Below are positions 49,968-63,700 of a stretch of DNA of 64,000 nt, in pieces. The position numbers were made by a program, and so were the translations under genes. Under the pieces are notes generated by a model. That model made no database searches. It was given only the letters and a program-made list of their open reading frames with translations, and was not told the origin of the DNA. The stretch comes from Parus major (taxonomy: Eukaryota > Chordata > Aves > Passeriformes > Paridae), in NCBI RefSeq assembly GCF_001522545.3, contig NC_031774.1, positions 20,688,370 to 20,752,369 on the forward strand. Direction: 5' to 3'. The first letter of the stretch is position 1, and each line of letters begins with the position of its first letter.

Positions 49968-52900
49968 CTCTTAAGTTCATTTGACTAAAATCCCCACAGC
50001 TAGTCTCCTTGTGGATATGCATGAATCCATATTTCATACATGCAAGTGAAAGAGACTAAAACAGGAAGTTCTTCATCTTGTCAGAACTCCAATTTGTACT
50101 CCATTAATTTAGGGAGCAATAGGGAACAATAAAAAACATTCTTTTTTTTTTCTTGAACACTCGTATCCAGTCTGATCCTGAACAGTGCTCTTTATTTTCT
50201 GCACAATACACATGGTAAAACTTGACCTAGTCACAATGTATCTAAAACCAGACTAATCACAATCACATTCACTAACCCCTCCTAGAGATGAGGAACAGAT
50301 TCTAATTTTTTTCCTGTTTAAATGCTTTTCTAAGAGTGTAGTTATCCCAAAAGGGAGCATTTCAGCTTCTGCCTACAGCTATAATTGTAAATTCTTAATA
50401 TGGTTTCTTGTGCTTCTGAACTGACAGTCCTAAGCAATGGATTCTCTCTACAAAACCCAGAATCACTACAAGCTTTTTTCCTAAGTAGCTACTTAGGAAG
50501 TACCACGGTCTAAAAGGATCTCTGCATGTTATATATAGGATTACTTGATTTTATAAGCTATTTCTCTCCCCAGTCTTTTATCTGACAATGCTAAAGTGGG
50601 TAACAATCAGTTTTAGTTTCCCTAGTGTGGTCTGAAAGTCAAACATATTTTTCTTAGGAATTGGTTTCAAAACTATCAAATCCTGCCCTAAAGCAATCAT
50701 CCAGGGGCATCTTTCTGATTCTTTCTGATTTGAGCTGATTTAAATTGATGATTGAGCTGAAATCTGCTTCACATTCCTGACTGCAGGAAAGGAACAGGAT
50801 TAATTAATAAATTTACTTTATTGATCTTTTTTTTTTATTTCTGGGATATGTCAAATTTTCACACACATGCAATAAATTAATGTTGCATCTAATCACAGGT
50901 ACAGAAGAACCTAAACACATGCAAATTCAACCTAAAATTTCCCATGATTCTTGAGAATAAGTTAAAGGAAAGTCTTTCTGTCCTTTCTATTTTCTTACTG
51001 TTTGTATCACAATTGATAACATATATAAGGTTTGGTACCCACAGAGGAGATACTAAAAAGCAAATAACCAGCTTCATCAAACACATATTTTAATGCAACA
51101 CCTTGCATCTCATCTGCTGTTGTATTCATTACATCAAAAAGCAGCACATCTCAGACTCAAGCTTTTTCTACTTATAGTTTTACTTTGAAACATACTACCT
51201 TTGGTATACACTTTGCTTTTTGGTTTTTTCCCCAGATAAAAAGTAATCATCTGTTCTTTAGACTGTGTTGATATTCAAAGAATCAGTATTAAGAATAGTT
51301 CCTAAAAAATGAGTCTTAATGCATGTCTCATTTCTTGCAATAAACACAAACAAACAAACAATTTAATGATAAATTGACAATATATGAACATATCAACGTA
51401 TTTTTAAAAAACCCATTTAAAACTTCAAGTATTTATCCAGATATTTATCTAGCTTGCATTTTGTCATATTGTATATATTTTTACAATATAAAAATTTGAA
51501 ATATTTCTATACTGCATTTTTTTAACACACATCATCACTGAGCCTTAATTAAACCCTCCTTCTTCTTTTTGCTACATTGAAAGATATTAAATACAAGTCC
51601 CAATGAGCTTTATTTTGGCTATAGATTTTAATTTAGCCAAATCATACTGTCTATAAACACATCAAATCACTGTGCCACAAAAAGAAATGAGAGAGACAAG
51701 ACAATTCCTTAAGGAGTTTTTCAAACCAAAGCATTATCCAGACAAATGGGTGTATTTGCACTTCTAGACTAGGAGATGCATGAAGGAATCATAATACAAC
51801 ATAATTATACCTTTGTCCACAGTAGCTTTGCAAAGGCATTTCATTCCTGACTGTCATTGTCCTCTGTTTTTATGCACCATGGCTCGCAGGCAGCTGGGTA
51901 CCCTAATGGTGACTTACTGAGTGTGCCTTCAAAGCAAAAACCACCACTCATACTGAATGCTGCACAACAAAGAATAGTAGTAGGAAAGGTCACAAAATTC
52001 ATTTTCTCTAACAATGTAGGTATTCACACAAATATGAAAGAATGCTGAGTTGGATTTGCTCCTCAGGTATTTTTTTCTGTTTTTTCTTCCACCAAAAAAG
52101 GCTAAATAATCACATCTCTAAACCATTCATGCTGACACATCTTTAATAAATGCGTACAGATGAGAGGACAAATGACAGATAAGAGATTTAGGAAAATACT
52201 TTTTGAAGAAACACAATTTATTTTATAGACTTTGAAAAGCGTCTGACAGCAATCCACAATGCCTGGCAAGCCTAAGCAGCAGCATAAAGAGACCATAGCA
52301 GTCCTGCAAATCTGGAACTGTAAACCTATAAAGCTTAACCTTTATCTAGTAGATTCAATCTCAGTGCAAAAACATAGTTAATTACAGACATTTAGAAGAA
52401 CTTCAGTAAAAATGGTTCATCCATTTTTTCACAAAAAAAAAATGTAAACTTATTTGAAACTACAATGGCAGGTGAAGAAACCTGAGACCTTTGATTTTCC
52501 AGCAATGATGGAAAATCATCACTACCTCTTAAAAGGCATTTCTTCATAAAGAAAAATCATATTTCAGTAGGGTAGATGTGTGTATCTGTTTCTCTTTATA
52601 TTACGCTATAAATCAAATATAAATCCTGTTCCCCAGAATTTTAGCATTCTTCTTGTTCTATCAAAGAACTTTTGGGGGTTAGTTCAGGTTTTTTTTAAAT
52701 ATAGAGCTACAACATTCTATGGTAGCCTTGTGGACAGTAAAACCTCTAAAAACTTGTATAAGGATTTATTATCACTACACTGAAGATTCTGTGTATTACC
52801 TGAGAAAAAATAGAAGGCAAAACAATTGAACTCCACTTAGAATACATAAGAAGACACAAATATAGGCTGGATTCAAAAGCAATCAGTCATTCTTCCTTTT

Positions 52901-53039
52901 GTCACCTTGACCCTTTTAGTCAAAAGTTTTTACTTAGCACTGCAAAATGGCTCAGCTCTGTACTGCTGTCAACAATCAGCTACTTAAAAGGAGGCAGGGA
53001 TATTTAAAAAAATTCTACATTTTAAAAGAAATCAGGAGC
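49968..53039. other. unique non-coding sequence
   Basis: About 3 kb with no recognised transposon or gene. A short (CAAA)n run lies at about 51345-51361. Confidence 0.5.
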
Positions 53040-53129
53040 TGTTTATTCTTGTAACCGGAAATTCATTTTCGTGCATTTACACGCACCCAGATACACCCAG
53101 CAGGCAAGGGGCAGGCAGTAGTTGTCAGT

Positions 53130-53690
53130 TGGTGATAGACTGTGATTTGGGAGCATATTGTTTGCCAACCTTTGAGTTTAAGCCCCTAATAACAACAGCT
53201 TTTAATTCCTGTCTTATTAAAAGTGGCAGTGTGTTGTATTGGTCATTGGGTTTAGACCCTTCAGCAATGCTGCAGGATTTGCTGAGTGAGTTGGGGTTTT
53301 ATTCTGCTTACTAGGTGTCTCTCAAGTCATCAGCCAGATACTTCCTGGCACTGTTCCCTCAATAGGGATAATGAATCATGACAGTTCATCTCAAATTGCC
53401 CAGCTCAAACATTTAAATGTCTGCCACAATCTACCAATGAACCCATCTGAGTGCCATTGGGGATCAGTGGGAGAAACTTATTAAAACACATGGGGTTTGG
53501 CAGCATGTCAGGCTTAATATATCACAACAGCTAAGATAATACAGTTGTGCCTTCCCCTCTCCTGTCCTGTGGTGAGAGAAGAGAATACCAGCAGTGTGAT
53601 ATCACCAGGGAGTGCAGTGGTGCCATCCTGCACCATTTGCAGCATCTCATTTTGTATTCATCCACTTCCTTATGTGGCATTTTGAAGTAA
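53130..53690. promoter_or_regulatory. candidate conserved non-coding element
   Basis: Balanced, repeat-free sequence with many developmental-factor-like words: CAGCTTTTAATTCC, CTTATTAAAAGTGG, AATCATGACAG, the 12-base palindrome ACATTTAAATGT at 53409-53420, CTTATTAAAAC and GGCTTAATATATC. The 61-codon open frame at 53129-53314 has no family signature. The texture is that of vertebrate conserved elements in gene deserts. This is inference without alignment, and ordinary unique DNA is the alternative. Confidence 0.3.
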
Positions 53691-56637
53691 ACTCATTTTC
53701 AGTAGAGAAGTTTTAAGCTTTGCAAGAAGCGAAATTAACTTTTTAAAGTATTTTTCAGAAGTATTTAGGAAATCCGTAGCATTCTGATTAATAAACTTAA
53801 TACTTATCTGATTAATTCTTCTATTCTAGAACCATGATAGACCAACATGAGCTTATAAAGCCATCAGCCCAATTTGCTAATGTAATTTTTTTATTCAGTC
53901 AGAGAACCTTAAGTATTACCAACATGAAGTGGTTGAAGGACAAATAGAAATGTCTTAATAGGTAGCTCCAACTGGCTACATATTTTCTCCTGAAAGCCTT
54001 GGGAAGCAATTTGAGATAGATTTTTTCATTTTGGAAGAGCATTATCGTGCCTTTTGTGCTGTCTATATATGCTATATTATGGACTATTACTAAGAATTGA
54101 AGGCAAATGCTTTATTTCCAATCCAAATAAAAAACCAAAAAAAACTAACAATAAAAACCACTTTCCTCAAAGAAGCTAGTGTGACCAAACAAAATTCACT
54201 TCTTTTCCCTTATGGTAGGGGTAATACCCAGCAGAGAGAAGCTTTTTGATAGCAGTAATGTCTCTGGACACGCATAATGGAAAAGAAGGCATGTTACAGC
54301 TCATTTACTTATAGAACTTATGTGTTAAATTGCAGGTGAACTAAAATAGAATATAATTCTTCAGAAGAGACAGCAGTGGAAGGATTTGCAAATCTATCCC
54401 AACAAAATTGCTTTTTGAGTTAATATTTTATGGCTCAGTATTAAAAGAATTATCCCCATTATTGATCCTGCCTATGTGGTATGGGCATCCAAACAGAACC
54501 TAGTAATGTTCTTAGTTTTCTCCAGAGGACTTAAACTTGGAGTGGATTTCTTTAACATGTTAATTCACAGAAGGTTATGAAGAGGATTTCTTCAACCAGC
54601 TGGCAATTCATTTTCTCCTATATCAGTAACTACACAAAAGCTGGAAAAACATTATCAAAATGAGAAATATTTGTGTAAGATTTGTTTGCCATTATCAGAC
54701 CCTTTTATCAGTTATTCATTCAACAAAAAGTCATAACTTTGATATTCAGAGACAGAACAGAATGTGTTTTGGTGTAGTGGTATTATGCTTTTGAAATAAA
54801 ATTCTCAACCCAATTTTTCTTGTGTTGGTCTCTTCGCAGAGAAATTCTAATACATGTTAAGTAGATTCTTTTGGGAGAGAGTTAAACAAGATCCTCTGGT
54901 TGGAGTGTGCACCATATTTTCTAGCCCTTTCAAGGGACAGACCCTTTTGCATAGTGAGGATGACTGATCCAGTGAAAAGAATAGATCTAGTCCTAGGTAA
55001 GAATCACAAACTGCCTGTAATGTTGTAGGGGCTTCAACACCATTTTTTTTTGTCTATTTGCCTTACTTCCACCACACTAAATTGCTAGCTATTGTAGATC
55101 TCACCACCAGAAGTTACTTTTTTACAACTCATAACAAAGTATAGTGAAGTGCTGCTCTCATCTCAAAAGATATCAGAAAGGCACTCATCTTCAGCCACAG
55201 TTCCAGCTCCTCTTAAGGAACTTTATCTTTCTCACAGGGAAGAAAGATAGCTCTAATAGGAGGGTAGAGGGAACAGTAATGAAAGGATTCCCAACCTAGA
55301 CTTGAATTTGAAAGCATTTGAAAGTTATTTCAACATATGGGAAACTCCACTGACTTACTGAACTTTAGAGTTCATTTCTATCCTTTTCCTTTACTTTTTT
55401 CTTCTAATTTCTCTTATCTCCAGATAGCCTTTTTTTTCCAAAGAGCTGGAAATTTCTGCCTGTTTTTCCTTTTCCCTCTCACTCTGTGATCCTACAGAAT
55501 GTTCATTATAGTTGAATCACTGTATTAACAGAAATGCTTACGCATTGCCTTGAAGCATCAACAATCCAAACATCTTTGTTCCTAACCTAGTCAAAGACAC
55601 TGCACGTTTCTGAATGTGCATTAAATGTTATTCAGCTTCTTTTCTTGTAAGCACTGAAAACTATCTGAGCCACTATTCCAGTGTGCTTATTTACCGTAAG
55701 ACCCTAATGTAAAGAAGAATATCTTGAAATTACTTTAAAGACTACAGAATTCTTTTTTAAACAAAGAATTAGTGAACTTTCATCCAAATGACTCCTATCT
55801 AAAGCCAACTAAATAGTTATACATTTTTAAAGAAGACAGGTTTTGTTCTCAATCACTATTAAGAACAAAGGAAGGGAGTATATGAAAAGTAATTGGTAGT
55901 TAAGTTTACATGTAAGTAGCAGTCAAGCAAAGAAGATACTTGTCTTAGCACAATCAAAACATAAGGAAACAAATCAATAGACATTACAGTGTGAGAATAA
56001 ACTAATTAATTTTTTTCTAAAGAAAGATGAAAGTACACATAACTCCATGGATAGAGGGCAAAGACATGAGCAGATGCAAAGCTAGGATTCTCCTCAACAG
56101 GTAAACCAAAGAAAGGTCAAATTCCACACAGAATAACATTTATAAAGAGAGCTGACCAATTCAGCTGCAAGACAGCAAAAACAATCTGGCTTTAGTTCAT
56201 AATCTGTTAATGAACAAAGTAGTTCAAAAGCTAGAATAATCTGAAGCAGGCAAGTATTCAACACTTATACACATGCATATATATATACACATCTGTATGT
56301 ACATGTATCCTTCCCAACCAAAGTAATTATTTTGCTTTCAGAATAGGATCTCATGAATTATTTGCTTCTTGCCATTATAAATAAATCTGCACTTTCTCAA
56401 ATCTTGATTGTATATAGAAATCTTTCAAAACCCTTCAAATAGGTGGTAGCTCAAATTTTTCCCACATCTTGTCAGAAACCGAGTTATTTCCATAACTCCT
56501 TTAAAAATCTGCTGATCTACTTCATGTAAAAGAGTTAGCTTGATTTTTTTAGTAAAGCTATTATAATGTATAGCATTGTCAACAAGATTTTTAATATCCA
56601 GTTATGTCTCTATATGCAATTACTTTCTGTAAAATGT
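53691..56637. other. unique non-coding sequence
   Basis: About 2.9 kb. Nothing recognised apart from a short AT/CA-alternating stretch at about 56270-56310. Confidence 0.5.
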
Positions 56638-56723
56638 GTGGTACCACTTGCCCATTCTGGGTACCAGGCCCAGAATGGGTTCTGATTCCTCTTACTGCTA
56701 TAGGACTCCTGTGCCCACTCTGG
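56638..56723. repeat. compact repeat set: palindrome, hairpin and direct copy
   Basis: GTGGTACCAC at 56638-56647 is a perfect palindrome. CCCATTCTGGG at 56651-56661 is the exact reverse complement of CCCAGAATGGG at 56669-56679, with a 7-base loop. A near-identical direct copy, CCCACTCTGGG, lies at 56713-56723. The region is G+C-richer than its surroundings and open on the minus strand (56591-56773). I do not recognise the family. It may be a fragment of an unidentified repeat or the edge of an old retrocopy. Confidence 0.7.
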
Positions 56724-56910
56724 GACTGCCACTTTCTTTTCCAGATCCACAAGTAAGTCTTTGTACAGCTCACTGCAGCTGCAATTCTGGCATCACATCA
56801 CATTGACTACACTCACTGTAGCCATCACTACTCATATAGATATATACCTACAGAACAGGGACACGATTTTCAGAAACATGAATGAAAAGGTTCCTTCAGA
56901 AAAAAAACAG

Positions 56911-57141
56911 ATTAAAAAAAAGAAAAAAAANNNNNNNNNNNNNNNNNNNNNNNNNNNNNNNNNNNNNNNNNNNNNNNNNNNNNNNNNNNNNNNNNNNNNN
57001 NNNNNNNNNNNNNNNNNNNNNNNNNNNNNNNNNNNNNNNNNNNNNNNNNNNNNNNNNNNNNNNNNNNNNNNNNNNNNNNNNNNNNAGAAAAAGAAAAAAT
57101 ACAAATAAAGAAAAAATAAAAAAGAAAACAAAGAAAAAAGA
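56911..57141 (+). repeat. A-rich low-complexity tract containing the gap
   Basis: AAAAAAAAGAAAAAAAA-type sequence on the left and AGAAAAAGAAAAAATAC-type sequence on the right of the gap. This is a long poly-purine, mostly A, tract that the assembly could not span. Open frames running through it are artefacts of the N run. Confidence 0.9.
56931..57085. other. assembly gap (155 N)
   Basis: All bases are N. It lies inside an A-rich tract, so the missing sequence is probably more of the same, but its true length is unknown. Confidence 0.99.
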
Positions 57142-57389
57142 ATAGTCCCAGCTTGTTTTTGTATTAAGTTATAAGGAGAATAAGCTCATGTTGGTATTCA
57201 CTTAACTCCAATACCTATATACCTCACTCATAAAAGCTGGCCAACATTTTGATAAGACACTCTTGCCTCTCCAGGAAGGAAGAACTTAGTTTCATATCCA
57301 AATAATGAAAGCTCAAAAACTTTTAATTCAATTCTCCACTGAAGCCAGAGAAATGTTTGAATAATGTATGTGCCTTTAATCCATGGCCC
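57142..57389. other. unique non-coding sequence
   Basis: Nothing recognised. Confidence 0.5.
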
Positions 57390-57790
57390 CTTTGCTCCTC
57401 TAGTTCAGTCTCTGTCTTGCTCTTGTTTTGCTGTAGCATTTTGAATCAGAATGGATTATGCACAAGGGACCTTCATGCACTGCAAGCTATTTGGGAATTT
57501 AAACAAAGTCCTCTAGCTTAATTAGCCTTCTCCTAAGGTGATAAATGCCATTTTTTGATGTTGCAAAGGAGGTTTATGGCCAAGCTAATAACTGACACTT
57601 AACTATACATTTCCTGAGCTGCAGTGTTAAACATATCATTTCCCTGGCTTCACAAATATAACCAAGTGTTAACTCACAGTACAGACCCTGAAGGAAATGT
57701 TAAGAGAGGAATAACAGTTTTACTGCATTTGCATACTCAGGATGCACAGTAATGACTGTGAGTATTAAAGCCTGTTACAGCTTCTTCAAG
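57390..57790. promoter_or_regulatory. candidate conserved non-coding element
   Basis: Repeat-free sequence with a SOX-like AACAAAG at 57502-57508, a homeodomain-like TTAATTA at 57518-57524 and an exact POU octamer ATTTGCAT at 57727-57734. Other enhancer-like words include GGTGATAAATG and CTAATAACTGACAC. No open frame of note. The combination of SOX, POU and homeodomain words is suggestive of an enhancer but is only motif-level inference; each word is expected by chance at some rate. Confidence 0.3.
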
Positions 57791-60700
57791 ACTGTAAACA
57801 GGGAACATCTTTAACTGATAGAACACCTAAGAAATTCGCAACAGTGCTACTCTGCTTGGAATGAAAATCTATCATGAGAAAGCAATTTTAAAAGTAGGGG
57901 GCAGATGAATAATTCAATAAAAAAGATGTCAGTCACTGAACAGACTATAGAAAAACTACTGCTTTTGCTATCATTAGAGGCATGAACAGAGGTCACATCA
58001 GCCTTACACCAAATAATAAACAGATTTAGATAAATTAAAATGGGAACCTTTTTGAAATAGTATCAGAATACAGCACAACATATTTTATAATGAAAAATAA
58101 AAATCTTTCTTGGATGAATGTTATCCTGTGAAGTTTCAGGCTGCAAAAATTGCTGAGACATAAGGTTTATAAGCCTAAAAATATGTACTAACCATTTACA
58201 CCACAATTGTTAAACAGAGGATTTTGTTATGAAATCTTCACTTTCTGTAACTAAACTAAACTAGTCAGGCTAAGTGAAGTGCCTATGTGTACATGAGCAT
58301 GCATGCACAGACCTACACACACAGATCTATAGTGGGATGAGGGAAAGGGAAGAGAATGGAATTAATGGTATACCCTTGATTTTGACCACTCTGTTATGTT
58401 CTTTTATCTTGTCTTTCTAATATTCTGCAGTCTGGAGAGAGGGGTTGATTTATCTAGGCAGTTAAGCTCTTTGGAATACAGAATACATTTTCTTAAAATG
58501 ATGTTTCACAACATATTTTTCTTATAGAAGAAAACAGACAGAAATATATCCCATGGCTCCTCCCTTGTAGCTTTACTTCTGCTCCCTCTGACCTTTTCCA
58601 GATTGTTTGTCCTCCATCTTTGGGAATTTATCTTTCTAATTTTTAAGAGTGAGATGGGCCTGCAGAAAGAGGATGTATTACTAATTCTAGAAGTTAAAAC
58701 CATTCTGGTTATATTACTGCTGCCAAAATCTTTTGACAAGTGTGTTATTTTTACTTTTTCAGGGAATATTTAATGAGCATCAAATATTCATAGAGGATAG
58801 ATAATATTTAAAAGACATCTTTAAAGGATTAAAAATGTGCAATTTCTCTCATAGTGATTACTACGTTAGGACCTACAATATATTTTCATTAGGCACAAAC
58901 TGTCTCCAAGGTGATAGCAAGAAAAAAAGATTTCAGAACTTTCAGTACTATTTGTATGGAAGCTCATATCTAAACCTGTGTCTTGGCTAGCCTTCATGTT
59001 AGCCTCTCTTCCTGTAATCAAACAGCAGCTATTCTCATTCTCACTCATGATTTTATGAAGTCTGAACACCATTTGTAAATGAAAACACAGGTACAGGAGA
59101 CCTAATGCAGAATGTGTGATTATATATTTTAAGATGTTAAGACAATACAAGAATATTTAAGATATCCACACATAATATTGTGGGGTTTATTGAAGAAAAG
59201 TATTTTGCAACCACTCCAACAAGAAGAATATAAAATTTCCTCCTCTATTTATGTTTCTTTTCTTTCAGTCAAACAGATGCTTTGAATACCTCTGGAAAAG
59301 AGAATTGTGCACTCTGGAAAAGAACTGCCATGCTTCCCATCATACAAAGTCCTTAAAGGTTCCTTAAAAATCAGAAGTCTAGGGTATTGAAGGTGTAGTA
59401 CAGAAAAATACAAACATGCTTGTTTATAGAATATAAATCTCAATATGAATAACTGAAGATGTTATTCTCTCAATTTATATTTCAGGTTTACTACTGTTTT
59501 TTTGAAAAAAGAAAGGGTAAGAAACAACAATTGGGGTAAAACTCTCTATACAAAAGTTATGACAGTTGAAAAGTAAGAAGAAAATTAGATACCTAAAATA
59601 ATAGATTATTAAAACCAAGTCAGGAGTACAAAATATCAACTTCCCAAATACCCAATAAATATCTCAAAGTTTCTAGGAAGCTTCTTACAAAGTTTGTGTA
59701 TCTTTTTCCTGTTTCTTTCTTATAAATCTAAACTAGAGTAAGCACTGAGCTTCATGACAGTTTATCCTGACTTTGTATTACTTAACCAGTGCTCAGTCAA
59801 ATCATTCTATCTCCTCCTCTGTCACATCTACATGTTGCTAAAGTAAGGATAGCGATCTTCGATGCTTGTAAACATTCATTTTTAATGGGAGAAGGGAATG
59901 TTTGGCCTACCCAGCTCATTTTATCTACTTCATTTAGAAGTCCTGAACGAAATCAGAAGATTTAGTTGACAGTTTTTTGAACCATTAGAGCATAGGACAG
60001 AGATACCCTGGATATCCTGGGATGTTTACTTTCATTTGCTCAGTAAGCCAAAATTCATAAAGCAATGAAGAAGAAAACAGTCTCCAAAATGCCCTGCCAA
60101 AGAGTTGAAATTGCTGCTACTGGAGATGCTGAGAAAATTCTTCATACAACTGAGCCATGGAAGAACATTTAGTCAGCCTTTTTGTTTTGGTCTATTTTTA
60201 TCTACAACTATCAGGGGCACAAAGGGGGAAAACAAAGATCAAGGCCAGAGATCTTGCCCAAGAATATTCTCTCTTCTTGCTAACATTTTGGGAGACAAGA
60301 GTAGGAGTCCTGAAGTGCCTTTGTTTTCTACAAGTGTGAGAGACTGAGAGTGGAAACAGAACAGGTGAGAAAAAAAAAATCCCTAGAGTAGACTCTAAGT
60401 ACATACTTCACTGACAAATTTTATTTTACAAAACACAGGCAAGTCATTTTACAACACTTCTCACCTGCTGCTAGTAACTTATCTGAGATGACACAGAGAT
60501 TGCAATCATTTTGGAGAAACAACTGTGGGTTTTTTCCTCCCATGAGGGATAGAAATGTGAGAGGGGAGAAGGGAAAGGTGAAGTAGCAAAAAGAAAGAGA
60601 AAAGTTGATGGTTTCAAGAGACCACAATAAGGATCTTCCTGCTTGAGCACACTGTAGAAAATGAAATTGTTCTTTAGTTTCTCTCCTTGGCTATGGTTCT

Positions 60701-63700
60701 TGTTCTGTATTTCTAATCTATTCCTAATGGGGAAAAAATTTCAGGAGATAAACACTAGGCAGAGCAATAACGATGAAGGGATTTGTCTTAATATCAGGAA
60801 GGTTAACTATGGAATACTAAACATTACAATTTCTCTAGTCTATCTGAAACATCCTACATTTATAGAGTCACTTGGACATATAGGAGTGAGACATGGTGTT
60901 TTCCAAGCCTGTGTATTAAGAATATTGTAATTTTTATTAAAAGGATTCTTGCTTTCCCTCCTGCACTCCTATCATGGGGTGACTGACAACTCCACACCAC
61001 AAGAGAATCTTGGCAGGAGGATAAGAGATATGTGGCTGTCACATTCAGTAAAATATAGTCAAGGGGTCTGCTACTGTAAGGACTTTGGTCAGAGCTACCA
61101 ACCAGGCATAACTAAAATAGAGGTTTTAGCTCCCCAGATAAAGTTTTTCCTTATGCACATGTATAAATATATAATTCTTATTCAGATGTTATCATACAAC
61201 ATCAACCTTCTAACAAGTACAAGGTGCTAAATGATGAAGCTTACTGAATAGTTTGGTCATATACTGAGATATCCATGTTTTTTCACCTGTGCAAGAGGAA
61301 GTTTGCCATTTTAGAGCCCACTTACTACAAGCTGTAACAACTGTGTGTTTATCTGAGATGCTCTAGGCAATTTATAGAGTATATTGACTTTCACAGGAGG
61401 CATTGTGAGTCTTGCCATGTGCTGAGATTGTTGGAAGACTTTGATTATGTGGACTTGAAATTTTAACCACTCAAAGACAATAAATCGGCAAATTTTAAGC
61501 TTTTCTTTAACAGGCTTAAAGTGTCTTTGAATCAATAATTTACTTGCTAAATTGCCAGGAGGCTGGTAAATTCCTACAATGTTCTATAATTGGAATAGTC
61601 CAATGTCTTATAATGAAAGATTTGTATTGCAAAGACAGGAAAAAGGGAAGGACAAATGCATTCCTAGTCAGGGAAACTACTGAATGTTTATAGCCTAAGA
61701 TAGAATATACATAATCAGGGGTAAAGCAATTTTGAATTTCCCTATCAACCTTCTTATTAAAAACAGCTAATAAAAAAACTACACTAATCAAACTGATCCG
61801 TGCAATGGGACAGAAACCTCTTTATGCCTGGAATAATCATCAAAAGTACTGTTCCCTTTATGCTAGGAACAGGATTATTGTTCTGCCATTGACCACCTAT
61901 AGAGGTAGCTGAAGAGCTGCCAGTTACAGAGGTTTGCTCATCACCAGGGGCCAAGTAGACTGTGTGACCTAGACCAAGACTCACAGATTTCTTGAACAGG
62001 CATTCAAAGCTCGAGTTATACACTTGCTCATCATATGCTTTTCTCCTACATTCTTTTGCAGTATATGTTGGACTTTTAGTGGAATAAAATCACCCTGGTG
62101 ACTTTCCAGGGACAGATCTCCTAGAAAAGGAAGTATGGAAGTACTGGCTGTTCATACTCTCTAATCCACATGGGTACTAGAGCCAGCTGGCACAGACAAG
62201 AAAATGGAGCAAGTCTGCCAAAAAACCAATTCTTCTGCAACTGAAATGCTAAAAGGCATTTGATGAGAGGCATGTAGTGAAAAGAAGCTTGCTTTTTTCC
62301 CTTCTTACCAAACAAGGCTAATCATGCTGAAAGTGTTAATTCATACTTTCACAGATGCCTTACCTAAGCCATGAACCTGTTCTAACTACAGAGAAGAGCT
62401 GGAAAACAGTACTTGCCTCTGTGAGTTCACTTATGTTTTTGGAGAAAAATATCTGTGACAAGGGTGCTATTTTAGCTTGGATAGTTCTGAAGAATGTATT
62501 TTATTACCCTTGAGTTAGGGAAATTTCTGGTTCAAAAAATCCCAGATTCCACTGGAGGAATCTTACATTTAAATTGTGCTGTTTAGCTCAAGCATTGGAA
62601 ATTGGACAAATTAGATACTGCTACAGAGTGCCCAAATGCAGGTGAAAAAGGAGGCTTTTCTATTTTACTGGTATTGTAAATGCTTTTGACCCATCTTATT
62701 CACTGATGTCATCTCATAAATGATTGCAGAGAAAAATGTTACCATAAAATGACTGCAAAACTTTTGAGTATAATGGAGACATGGAATGGATTTCTCTAAT
62801 TCTTCTGTTCATACCCAAGGGTCTAATCACATCACTTGAACAGCTCCCTCAGGCATAATGTGAAGGTCAGTGGTTTTACTCTGCTAACCTCTACTCATCT
62901 GTTTTGGATTCCTGTTCATATTGGTATTACTGGCAAGTTGCTAAAGCCAGAATCATCTTATGTCACTAGGCAATGTGTATACCTCTTACACAGAATAGAC
63001 TCTTGTGATATAATACAGATCCCAGAAGATCTCAACACCTTCAGCAGCACAAATCAGAGTGAAAACATTAATGTTTATCATCCAGGCTATTACTGTCAAA
63101 CTCTGCCTCCAGCTATGCAGGTACCACAACATTAGCAGTAGCATTTACATCAGGCAGTTGTGTGAGGTCTTTGTGTGTGTTCTCAAGCAGTTTAGAATAT
63201 AAAGAAACATTGATCCTTGCCAGGGGATTCTATGCTGACATACAGATATCATATGATATGAAACAAATAAGATCAAGTACACACACTGATAACTTCTCAA
63301 ATAAAATCTTATTAAGGAAGCTTTCTAAAAATAAGGGATGTACATTAGGTTTTAGTTCAGGCAATCCTCTATTTGTTTTGAAGCTTTTAGCTCTTCCACA
63401 TTTGGTTTTGGTTTTTTTATTAATTTTCATTAATGCTGCACAAACACTCAAAAAATCTGTCCTTTATACAGACAGCTTACAACTTATATATGATAATAGA
63501 TATCATTACAAAATGTTCATCTCCTACTGAGTGGAATCCTGTTTAGGGAGACTCTTCCTTTATGTTCATGCATTGATTTCTCTCCCTGATTCTCCTTCTC
63601 TCAGTAAACTAAGACTCCATGAGAGAGAGAAGTACTTACACTCAGAAATGTAGTAAAGTTATTTGGCAAGGCTCCTAACCTAGATGTTAAATGTTCTCTG

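Noticed and set aside
56761..57145. Open frames on both strands spanning 57 kb
   Set aside because: They run through the N gap, so most of their length is not sequence.
63162..63530. 122-codon plus-strand open frame with a hydrophobic stretch
   Set aside because: The hydrophobic run comes from T-rich DNA. There is no family similarity and no supporting gene structure.
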